Positions 25,725 through 36,341 of a stretch of 55,995 nt of DNA are shown here, in pieces. Position 1 is the stretch's first letter. Each line of letters begins with the position of its first letter. Source of the DNA: Pseudorhodoferax sp. Leaf265 (GTDB lineage: Bacteria > Pseudomonadota > Gammaproteobacteria > Burkholderiales > Burkholderiaceae_C); contig NZ_LMMT01000022.1 in the NCBI RefSeq assembly GCF_001422365.1, positions 1 through 55,995 of the forward strand. Direction: 5' to 3'. Position numbers and translations under genes: made by a program. The notes beneath the pieces are model-generated. The model saw only the letters and a list, made by a program, of their open reading frames with translations. It was not told the DNA's origin and made no database searches.

Positions 25725-27791
25725 TCAGAACTTGAGCGTCTTGAACAGGTTGTTGTACTGGTCCGTCCACAGCGGCGCGCCGGGCGTGGCCGGCAACAGC
25801 CAGCCGGCCTCCTGCAGGGGGTCGGGGATGCTGCGGCCGACCAGCACCCAGCTCGTGAAGCTCAGGTGGTCCTCGACCGGGCTGTCGTCGACCTGCCAGG
25901 CCACCAGGCCATGGGCCTGCGCCAGCTGCGCCACCACGGGCGAGAGGTCCAGGTAGCGGTTGGAAATGTGGAAGGCCACCAGCCCGTCGGGCTTGAGGTG
26001 CGCCAGGTACACGCCCAGTGCCTCGCGCGTGAGCAGATGCACCGGGATCGAGTCGCTGGAGAACGCATCGACCGCGATCACGTCGTAGCCGCCCGGCTGG
26101 CCTTCGGCCAGCTCGCGCTCCATCGACAGGCGTGCATCGCCCAGCCGCAGCTGAGGCGCGCTGGGCGCATCGGCGATGTAGCGGAACCAGCGCCGCGCGG
26201 CCTCGACCACCTGGGCGTCGAGTTCGTAGACGACGTAGTCGTCACCCGCCCGCGCATAGCTCAGCAGCGTGCCGGTGCCCAGGCCCACCGAGCCGACGCG
26301 CAGCGGCCCGGCCTCGCCCTTGGTGGCCAGCAGGCGGCCGATGCCGCTGGTCTCTCCGTAGTAGCTGGTCGGCCAGCGGCGCCGGTCGTCGGCCGTGTAC
26401 TGCTCCCCATGCATGATGGTGCCGTGCAGCAGGCGGCGCACTTCCTCTTCGCCGCTGCCGGCCTGGGTCACGCGCAGCATGCCGTAGGTGTTGCGCACGC
26501 TGGCGATGCTGCCCTGGTGCAGCGCGCGCACGTATTGCAGCCCATACCAGCTGACGCCGCCAACGGCCGCCAGCGCCGCTGCCAGCGGCAGCGCGCGCAA
26601 CGACCAGCGGCCCAGGCCCGCGCGCCAGCCTGCCAGCAGGCCGACCAGCGTGGTGGCCAGCAGCAGGCCCGGCAGTTCCCAGTAGGCCGTCAGCACGCGC
26701 GGCGCAGCCAGGCCCACGCCCAGGCCGCCGATCGCGCCGCCCAGCGCCATGCACAGGTAAAAGCGCGTGAGGTGCTGCGGCGCCGGCCGCAACGCTGCCA
26801 TCTCCCCATGGCAGACCATGCAGACCAGGAACAGCCCGCTGGCGAACAGCGGGATCGCGATGCGGATGTGCAACACGCCGTTGCTGGCCGACAGCGCCCA
26901 GGCCATGGCCACGGTCACGGCCAGCGTGGGCAGCAGCCAGAGCCGGCGCGCCACCGGCCCCAGGTACCAGCCGCGTCCGCCGCGGCCTTCGAACACCAGC
27001 ATGAAGGACAGCAGGTACAGCGCCAGCGGCACGATCCACAGGAACGGGATGGAGGCCACGTTCTGTGTCATGTGCGTGGTCACCGCGAGCAGCAGGGCCG
27101 AGGGCAGCATGGCCAGCAGCGTCCACACCGCGTGCCGGCCCAGGCCGGGCACGGGCTCGGTGGCTGGCATGGCATGGTCCGGCGCGGCCGGCGCCCCGGC
27201 CCCGGTGGCACGCCAGGCCACACCGGCGCAAGCCAGCGCGAACACCCCATAGGCCACGCTCCAGGCTCGCGACTGGATGCCGCTGTCGAACCAGGGTTCC
27301 ACCAGGAAGGGATAGGCCAGCAGGGCCGCCAGCGAGCCCGCGTTGGACCAGGCGAACAACCGGTAGACCTGGCGCTGCTGCGTCGGCGCCACGGTCTGGC
27401 TGAGCCAGCGCTGCAGCAGCGGCGAGGTGGCGGCCAGCGACATGTAGGGCAGACCTACCGTGACCACCAGCAGCGCCAGGATGCCGCGCGCGGCGTCGGC
27501 CTCGCCGGCCGGCTTGAACACGGCGTCGGGCACGATGGGCAGAGTCAGCAGCGCGGCGGACAGCAGGGCCAGGTGCACCACGCGCTGCACGCGCGGCGGC
27601 CGCGCCTGCAGCCAGTGGGCGTAGACGTAGCCGGCCAGCAGCGCGCACTGGAAGAACACCATGCTGACCGTCCACACCGCCGAGCTGCCGCCGAACCAGG
27701 GAAGGATCTGCTTGGCCAGGATGGGCTGCACGAGGAACAGCAGGAAGCTGGAGAGCACGATGGTGGCGCCGCTGGCGAGAGTGATGAGCAT
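25725..27791 (-). CDS. Polytopic membrane protein fused to a spermidine-synthase-like domain
   Basis: A 688-residue fusion. The first 430 residues or so are a row of hydrophobic helices (starting LITLASGATIVLSSFLLFLV, then FFQCALLAGYVYAHWL). The C-terminal 250 residues carry a SpeE-like Rossmann methyltransferase fold: GSVGLGTGTLLSYARAGD, YVVYELDAQVVEAAR, YDVIAVDAFSSDSIPVHLLT. Such fusions are widespread and mostly uncharacterised. Whether it makes a polyamine is unknown. The start at 27791 follows an AGGA ribosome-binding site; the longer frame lacks one. Confidence 0.85.
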   Translation of the reverse strand: MLITLASGATIVLSSFLLFLVQPILAKQILPWFGGSSAVWTVSMVFFQCALLAGYVYAHWLQARPPRVQRVVHLALLSAALLTLPIVPDAVFKPAGEADAARGILALLVVTVGLPYMSLAATSPLLQRWLSQTVAPTQQRQVYRLFAWSNAGSLAALLAYPFLVEPWFDSGIQSRAWSVAYGVFALACAGVAWRATGAGAPAAPDHAMPATEPVPGLGRHAVWTLLAMLPSALLLAVTTHMTQNVASIPFLWIVPLALYLLSFMLVFEGRGGRGWYLGPVARRLWLLPTLAVTVAMAWALSASNGVLHIRIAIPLFASGLFLVCMVCHGEMAALRPAPQHLTRFYLCMALGGAIGGLGVGLAAPRVLTAYWELPGLLLATTLVGLLAGWRAGLGRWSLRALPLAAALAAVGGVSWYGLQYVRALHQGSIASVRNTYGMLRVTQAGSGEEEVRRLLHGTIMHGEQYTADDRRRWPTSYYGETSGIGRLLATKGEAGPLRVGSVGLGTGTLLSYARAGDDYVVYELDAQVVEAARRWFRYIADAPSAPQLRLGDARLSMERELAEGQPGGYDVIAVDAFSSDSIPVHLLTREALGVYLAHLKPDGLVAFHISNRYLDLSPVVAQLAQAHGLVAWQVDDSPVEDHLSFTSWVLVGRSIPDPLQEAGWLLPATPGAPLWTDQYNNLFKTLKF

Positions 27792-27946
27792 CGGGGGTCC
27801 TGGCTGCGAGGTCGGCGCATTCTGCACAGACGGCCGCCGCGACACCGTAGGAGAACACCCACGGCCGGAACGCCTGTCATCCGCTGGCGGGCCGGCGTGC
27901 GACGCCCGATGCTGCGACATGGGCATGGTGTCCACAGGAGTCGCGC

Positions 27947-28165
27947 ATGGCACAACAAGCACAGATCACAGGCAAGGTGGAGTACCGCGAGGGCGACGGC
28001 CCGCTGATCCCCATCCGCAAGGGGCCGGTGGAGGTCACGGTCACCGACCTGGACGCCACCCTGAGCTGGCAGGACGAGGGCGGCGAGGTGCGCAGCAGCA
28101 CGGCCATGCCCATCGCCGACTTCAAACGCTACCTGGCCGAAGGGACGATCCAGCTGGCCGGCTGA
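27947..28165 (+). CDS. Small conserved-looking protein of unknown function (72 aa)
   Basis: A 72-residue acidic protein (starting MAQQAQITGKVEYREGDGPL, with a TVTDLDATLSWQDEG segment) with no cysteine, signal peptide or membrane segment. Alternating polar and hydrophobic residues suggest a small beta-sheet fold. It lies 34 bases before the Lhr helicase gene, in the same direction, and might share its transcript. I do not recognise the family. Codon use matches the chromosome, which supports it as a real gene. Confidence 0.68.
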   Translation: MAQQAQITGKVEYREGDGPLIPIRKGPVEVTVTDLDATLSWQDEGGEVRSSTAMPIADFKRYLAEGTIQLAG

Positions 28166-28199
28166 CGCCGCGCAGCGCGCGGTCCACAATCGCCAGCCG

Positions 28200-32531
<4,332 letters not shown>

Positions 32532-32598
32532 GCCAGCCCATCCACGACCTTCATCGGCGCTCCCGAGCCTCGGCCTCATGGAGCCGCACGGCCTGGAG

Positions 32599-32627
32599 GG
32601 TGCTGCGCCAGGCCTGCGCGCAGCACC
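32599..32627. terminator. GC-rich hairpin downstream of lhr
   Basis: A perfect 10-base-pair stem (ggtgctgcgc / gcgcagcacc) with a nine-base loop lies about 70 bases after the lhr stop. It lacks a T-run. The intrinsic terminator directly after it is the more convincing stop signal. Confidence 0.45.
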
Positions 32628-32634
32628 AAAGACA

Positions 32635-32676
32635 AAGGCGCTGCAACCTGAAAGATTGCAGCGCCTTGTTTTATTT
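32635..32676. terminator. Intrinsic terminator between lhr and the tRNA-Phe fragment
   Basis: A perfect 12-base-pair stem (aaggcgctgcaa / ttgcagcgcctt) with loop cctgaaaga is followed on the plus strand by gttttattt, so it should terminate lhr. On the minus strand it is followed by tttgtcttt. It lies directly after the chromosome-side tRNA-Phe 3' fragment, so it was probably the original tRNA-Phe terminator before the island inserted. Confidence 0.8.
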
Positions 32677-32722
32677 GGTGGCCTGGGTCGGAATCGAACC
32701 AACGACACGCGGATTTTCAATC
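32676..32722. repeat. Left attachment site: 47-base duplicate of the tRNA-Phe 3' half
   Basis: These 47 bases are identical to 36246–36292, at an exact distance of 3570 bases. They cover the CCA end, acceptor strand, T arm, variable loop and the anticodon arm into its loop, on the minus strand. The match ends in the anticodon stem. Beyond it, aatccgcg (32725–32732) forms an inverted repeat with cgcggatt (32708–32715), the typical symmetry around a tyrosine-recombinase crossover. It is a tRNA fragment, not a functional gene. Confidence 0.93.
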
Positions 32723-32732
32723 GGAATCCGCG

Positions 32733-33117
32733 TGCGCAACGTTACATCTTCCACACGCAACTATCAACATAATCAAGCACTTACAGCGCATCAAACCGCA
32801 GTCAAACGCAACCGCTAGCACTTGAACCCGCCGCGATTGCCAGAGCACTGCCAGAACTGGCCCCCTCCTGCATCGCGACGACGTCCAGTTTAGCAAGGCG
32901 GCAGTACGGCCATCTAAGGTTGCGCTCCTGGCTTGTGACCATCGTGCCGCGCCAAGCAGCGCACGCGCAGATGGGCGAGAGGCAACAGGCCACATCCTTC
33001 GGCCTTCTCTCCAGGAACATCCTCAACGTTGGGAACGTCTCAGCCGGCTGCGCGGTGTTGGGGACGGGACCGAGCCTCGGGTCATGTGACACTTGTAACC
33101 AAAGCAAGGGAGAGAAC
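32733..33117. promoter_or_regulatory. Island left end and upstream region of the ndpA-like gene
   Basis: About 385 bases carry no gene I can support. The first 90 bases are comparatively AT-rich. Near the gene, tgtgacacttgtaac (33085–33099) is AT-rich enough for a promoter –10 region, and aagggaga (33106–33113) is a good ribosome-binding site. An in-frame extension of the downstream gene to 32920 exists, but it has no family-like residues and the internal ribosome-binding site argues against it. Confidence 0.5.
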
Positions 33118-34137
33118 ATGACCAAAATTCATGCGGCCATTCTTCATAAACTGACGAAGGAGCCGTTCGGTGCATCGTCGGTGCAGACACGCGACGCCGA
33201 GCTGAAGCTGACGCCTCCCGTCGTCAAGCTGGTGAACCAAATCACCGAGCTCTACGGCAGCCGCACCAACAAGAGCTACGGCCGGTTCGACGAGGATGCG
33301 CTGAACTACCCGACCTCCACGGTCTTGAGCGAAATCTTCAAAGACGGCAAGACGCCCTTCATCGCGGGTACGAAGAAGCTGATGGCCGTTCTGAACAGCA
33401 AGGCGACCCAGGCGCCGGCCTCCAAAGGGGGCTACGTCTTGATGGTTCACGGCCAATCCGACAATGGCGGCAATTGGTTCCTGGTGGCCATCATCAGCAA
33501 CGTCGCGAGCAGCGCGGTCAAGGAAGATACGCTTGAGATTGAAGAAACCGTCCACGTGGACCTCGACAACGTGCGTGTTGCCGGCCGCGTGAACCTGGAC
33601 ATGTGGCTCGACGGGGGACTGGAGCACCGGTACCTTGGCTTCCTGAAGACCCGTGGCGACGTTGCGGACTACTTCATGTACTTCCTCGGCTGCAAAATTG
33701 TCGCCAAGGACTCCGAGGACACCAAGCGGCTGGTTGAGGCTTTGCAAGATTTCGCGCGCAGCGAGAAGCTTGACCAGGCACAGGAGGACGACTTCCTGCG
33801 TCGTGCGCATTCGTACTGTATGGAGCGCAAGAAGGCCAAGGAGGCCGTCCACCTCGAGGCGTTGACCAATGCCGCCTGGCCCGATGAGCCGCAGAAGCTT
33901 CAGCAAGCGCTCGCCAACGCTGCTGTCGAAATCAATGATGGATTCGTCCCGGACGCGCGTAGCCTCAAACGCCTTCTTCGCTTCCATGGCAAGACGGCGT
34001 ACTGGACTGTTGACCTTGACCGTCGCGCGCTCGTCAAGAACGAGGCAAGGTACATGAAGAAGACAGGCGAGTTGCTTCTGCGAAATCTGCCTGAAGGTCT
34101 GAAGGCCGAACTGGACGCCGAGTACCCAGATGACTGA
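33118..34137 (+). CDS. Nucleoid-associated protein, NdpA/YejK family (island cargo gene 1)
   Basis: A 339-residue protein, close to E. coli YejK in length. Family marks are the central GGYVLMVHGQSDNGGNWFLV, then HVDLDNVRVAGRVNLDMWLD, HRYLGFLKTRGDVADYFMYF and FLGCKI, which follow the NdpA order. NdpA/YejK is a DNA-binding protein of the nucleoid with poorly known function. Here it sits in a tRNA island and overlaps the next gene by eight bases, so the two proteins are probably partners. The start at 33118 is set by aagggaga. It most likely provides a DNA-binding or DNA-sensing part. Confidence 0.85.
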   Translation: MTKIHAAILHKLTKEPFGASSVQTRDAELKLTPPVVKLVNQITELYGSRTNKSYGRFDEDALNYPTSTVLSEIFKDGKTPFIAGTKKLMAVLNSKATQAPASKGGYVLMVHGQSDNGGNWFLVAIISNVASSAVKEDTLEIEETVHVDLDNVRVAGRVNLDMWLDGGLEHRYLGFLKTRGDVADYFMYFLGCKIVAKDSEDTKRLVEALQDFARSEKLDQAQEDDFLRRAHSYCMERKKAKEAVHLEALTNAAWPDEPQKLQQALANAAVEINDGFVPDARSLKRLLRFHGKTAYWTVDLDRRALVKNEARYMKKTGELLLRNLPEGLKAELDAEYPDD

Positions 34138-35488
34138 CTTGGTCTGGACTGCCCTCGCCCTCATCGCCAAGGGCTTCAAGCCCCGCGCGCCAGGCGAGAT
34201 GCGTGGCGAGTTCTTCGTCGCCCAGGACAAGGACCGGTCCGCTATCGAGTTGTGCCTCAACGACTTTGACAACACCGGCCTGACCGTCCGTGGAGACTTG
34301 GCAGCCGCTGTCGTTGGCAGGTCGGTCGAGCTGGAGTTCATGCCGAAGCCAGGGTGGGCTTCTGTGTCGGCGACCATGGACGACTTGCTTCAGGAAACGC
34401 GCAATCGCATCCGTGCGAAGGAGCGGTACCTGGTGCTCAACACCAAGGAATCATCGGACGACGCACAGGATGAAAAGACCGAGGTTGGGAAGTACCAACT
34501 GGTGGTCAAGCTGGTGCAGGCGTTCAAGGAGGTCGCGGGCTTTTTGGACTCGGACGAGCAAAGTCTAGTTTTCATCAGCAACGGCCGCTTTGACCTGCCG
34601 GTGAACTACAGCCTCGCCGACCTCAATCAGATGAATGTGGCTGAGGTGCGCGCGCTCACGACGCTGGTTCCCAGTGACACCCACAAGAAGCAATGCGCGG
34701 CGATGCTCGCAACGGCGATTGTTGACCTCGTCCGGTCGCAGCCTGCTGCCTCACGCTTTTCTTACCTGCTGAGGCATGCGACCGAACTTCGGACAGCCTA
34801 CGAGCAGGGGTACAAGATATACGCCGCAGGCTTCTCATACGAGAAGCTCAAGGACACGGTCGAAGCCGCACGTATCGAGTACGTGGGCAAGATTCACAAG
34901 GTCCTCTCGGACATCCAAAACCAGCTGTTGGGCATCCCCGTGGCGACCATCATCGTGGCGACGCAGATGAAGGACGCCAAGGGCTTCGGGACTGAATTCT
35001 TTGTGAACTCAGCGGTGTTGTTGGGATGCTGGGTCTTTGTGGTCCTGACAGGCCTGCTCATCTGGAACCAGGTTCACACACTGGGTGTCTTGAAGGCAGA
35101 AATTGCACGACAGAAACGGCAGCTGGAAAAAGAGTACTTGGCCGTAGCTGGTGGTGTCGGCAATGCCTTCAACACTCTTGCAGCGCGAGCCTTCACGCAA
35201 AAGGTCATCTTGCTCGTCGTCGGAGGCTTCCTCGTGGCGGGATTGGTGCTGGCCCACATCTCCTACTTCAAACTGACGCCGGACGCATGGGCACGCATCG
35301 TTGGCGATGCGTCCGTGATACAGCAATCTCCCGCACCAGCAGCTTCCGCGGCAGGAAGCGGCGCTACGGCGGCGGCAAGCGCGCCGAGCGCAAGCGCGGC
35401 AAGTGACCGAAGGAATTTGCCTTCGACGCCGTCAGCGTCAGCGTCGGCGTCGGCGTCGGCGTCGGCAGCGCCACCGTCGGCGCGCTAG
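34130..35488 (+). CDS. Unrecognised membrane protein paired with the NdpA-like protein (island cargo gene 2)
   Basis: A 452-residue protein of no family I recognise. Residues 1–265 are soluble-looking, mixed alpha and beta. Two strong transmembrane helices follow at about 289–311 (FFVNSAVLLGCWVFVVLTGL) and 357–380 (KVILLVVGGFLVAGLVLAHI), joined by a charged helical stretch that may form a coiled coil (KAEIARQKRQLEKEY). A weaker hydrophobic segment lies near 268–278. Residues 400–452 are Ala/Ser/Pro-rich low complexity, partly encoded by a six-base repeat. Overlap with the NdpA-like gene implies coupled translation. It could be a membrane effector; that is inference. Confidence 0.75.
   Translation: MTDLVWTALALIAKGFKPRAPGEMRGEFFVAQDKDRSAIELCLNDFDNTGLTVRGDLAAAVVGRSVELEFMPKPGWASVSATMDDLLQETRNRIRAKERYLVLNTKESSDDAQDEKTEVGKYQLVVKLVQAFKEVAGFLDSDEQSLVFISNGRFDLPVNYSLADLNQMNVAEVRALTTLVPSDTHKKQCAAMLATAIVDLVRSQPAASRFSYLLRHATELRTAYEQGYKIYAAGFSYEKLKDTVEAARIEYVGKIHKVLSDIQNQLLGIPVATIIVATQMKDAKGFGTEFFVNSAVLLGCWVFVVLTGLLIWNQVHTLGVLKAEIARQKRQLEKEYLAVAGGVGNAFNTLAARAFTQKVILLVVGGFLVAGLVLAHISYFKLTPDAWARIVGDASVIQQSPAPAASAAGSGATAAASAPSASAASDRRNLPSTPSASASASASASAAPPSAR
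35431..35466 (+). repeat. Six-copy hexanucleotide repeat (GTCRGC) in the cargo membrane gene
   Basis: Two copies of gtcagc and four of gtcggc stand in tandem and encode alternating Ser-Ala. Six-base units change length without shifting the frame, so copy-number change would lengthen or shorten the low-complexity tail, not switch the gene off. Confidence 0.9.
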
Positions 35489-35532
35489 TCGCAGCTTCAA
35501 GGGTCTTGACGCCGACACAGAGGATGGCGACG

Positions 35533-35873
35533 TCAGTCTTTATGACCAGCTCGAAATCGTGAAGGGCCATATCGATGCATCTCAGGGTTCTGATGCCTCG
35601 TGTAAGCGTTGATGCGACGCGACTCCTGCTCCGCGCCTTTGAGAAATGGCAGGTGTTCGAAGCCGTAGTCCATCAACGCCTGCGCGACGGTGGTCCTGCT
35701 CGGCCCATGCCCAACGGCACCCCCAACTCTCCCCTGGCAGCAATCTTTTCTGCCATCTCCTTCTCGGCAGCTGCCGCGCTGGCTTTCTCGGAGACATAAA
35801 AATCTTCGCCGCCGATGCGACGGCGCATCGCCCAGCCGCCGGCTTGTTTGAAGGGTGCTGCATTCTTAGCCAT
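35533..35873 (-). pseudogene. Truncated, frameshifted tyrosine integrase (N-terminal remnant)
   Basis: From the start at 35873 (good GGAGG ribosome-binding site) the frame reads an integrase-like arm-binding N-terminus: GGWAMRRRIGGEDFYVSEKA followed by a helical AAAAEKEMAEKIA. Near 35695 the sensible reading shifts by one base and continues TVAQALMDYGFEHLPFLKGA and then EQESRRINAYTR, typical of the core-binding domain. Recognisable similarity then ends and the frame stops at 35533. The catalytic domain with its Arg-His-Arg-Tyr residues is absent. Placement next to tRNA-Phe, reading away from it, is where an island integrase should be. Confidence 0.8.
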
Positions 35874-36181
35874 GCAACACCTCCGTGGAGGCGCTGTGCG
35901 CAGCGTGCGAGACGAAGACGAGCCGGCTCAGCGCTTGGCTGGCGGGCGACGAAAAGGATGACCTCATGACAACTCCAGAACGTAGGAGTTGCGTGAAGAG
36001 GATGATGTTTAGCCGAGCCGCCCCTCAGCTCATCGGGCACACAAAGGTGCCTCGACCGCGCCGATGGGCGCGAGCACCAAGACCGCAATCAGGCGCAAGC
36101 AATGCACGCAGAACGCAAGCAGGCGAAGTGGCCGTCTGTCGCATTGACAGATTTGCGCCAGAAACGGGTTCCCACAACGCA

Positions 36182-36211
36182 AAACGGCGACTACTTTCGT
36201 AGCCGCCGTTT
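36182..36211 (-). terminator. Hairpin with GAAA tetraloop downstream of tRNA-Phe
   Basis: On the minus strand a 13-base-pair stem (one G·T pair) closes on a GAAA loop: AAACGGCGGCTAC / GTAGTCGCCGTTT, followed by a short TT run. It is placed to end tRNA-Phe transcripts and belongs to the island side of the junction. Confidence 0.7.
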
Positions 36212-36216
36212 CTGCT

Positions 36217-36239
36217 AAGTCATTGATGCTCAATGACTT
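36217..36239. terminator. Short perfect hairpin adjoining the tRNA-Phe 3' end
   Basis: Arms aagtcattga and tcaatgactt pair perfectly over 10 bases with a three-base loop (tgc), ending seven bases from the CCA end of tRNA-Phe. It could be a processing signal for the tRNA 3' end, a terminator, or a recombination-related site. Confidence 0.55.
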
Positions 36240-36245
36240 TCTGTC

Positions 36246-36292
36246 TGGTGGCCTGGGTCGGAATCGAACCAACGACACGCGGATTTTCAATC
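36246..36292. repeat. Right attachment site inside tRNA-Phe
   Basis: This is the second copy of the 47-base repeat, forming the 3' half of the intact tRNA-Phe gene. Island integration replaced the 3' half of the tRNA with an identical one, so the tRNA remains whole. Confidence 0.93.
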
Positions 36293-36321
36293 CGCTGCTC
36301 TACCAACTGAGCTACCGGGCC
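36246..36321 (-). tRNA. tRNA-Phe (GAA)
   Basis: 76 bases on the minus strand, with encoded CCA. The D arm contains AGCTCAGTTGGTAGAGC, the anticodon arm is GCGGA-TTGAAAA-TCCGC (anticodon GAA), and the T loop is TTCGATT. The acceptor stem GGCCCGG / CCAGGCC pairs except for position 5·68, a C·A mismatch. A promoter-like TATACT lies 12 bases upstream, at 36334–36339, next to the ntrX-like stop codon. Confidence 0.96.
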
Positions 36322-36333
36322 GGGGAGCCTATG

Positions 36334-36339
36334 AGTATA
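36334..36339 (-). promoter_or_regulatory. Probable –10 box of tRNA-Phe
   Basis: On the minus strand TATACT lies 12 bases before the first tRNA base, within the 20-base gap after the ntrX-like gene. The matching –35 would fall inside the end of that gene; I see no strong TTGACA there. Confidence 0.55.
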
Positions 36340-36341
36340 TA

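Larger units (their letters stand above)
35874..36245. other. Island right end, non-coding stretch between integrase remnant and tRNA-Phe
   Basis: No gene is supported in these 372 bases; open frames here have no recognisable features. Short inverted repeats occur at 35880–35891 (cctccgtggagg, over the integrase ribosome-binding site) and at 35970–35991 (caactcc / ggagttg). The two stronger hairpins next to the tRNA are listed separately. The region may hold integrase arm-binding sites. Confidence 0.55.
32676..36292. mobile_element. Small tRNA-Phe genomic island (3.57 kb) with immobilised integrase
   Basis: The segment lies between exact 47-base direct repeats, with the intact tRNA-Phe at the right end and the displaced 3' fragment at the left. 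Its codon and base use are visibly less GC-rich than the flanking lhr and ntr genes. Cargo is a NdpA-like gene overlapping a membrane-protein gene. A frameshifted, truncated integrase near the tRNA explains the integration and implies that the island can no longer excise by itself. No plasmid, transposase or phage structural genes are seen. Confidence 0.9.

Noticed and set aside
32676-32722. A second tRNA gene at the left border of the island
   Set aside because: Only the 3' half of tRNA-Phe is present; the D arm and 5' acceptor strand are missing, so it is an attachment-site remnant.
32600-32818. Short frames across the lhr terminator and tRNA fragment
   Set aside because: They read through a hairpin and a tRNA remnant; no start signal.
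35403-35612. Arg-rich plus-strand frame over the end of the cargo membrane gene
   Set aside because: Its Arg run is only the hexanucleotide repeat in another frame.
35885-36202. A 105-codon plus-strand frame at the right end of the island
   Set aside because: No ribosome-binding site, no recognisable residues, and it runs into the tRNA terminator hairpin.
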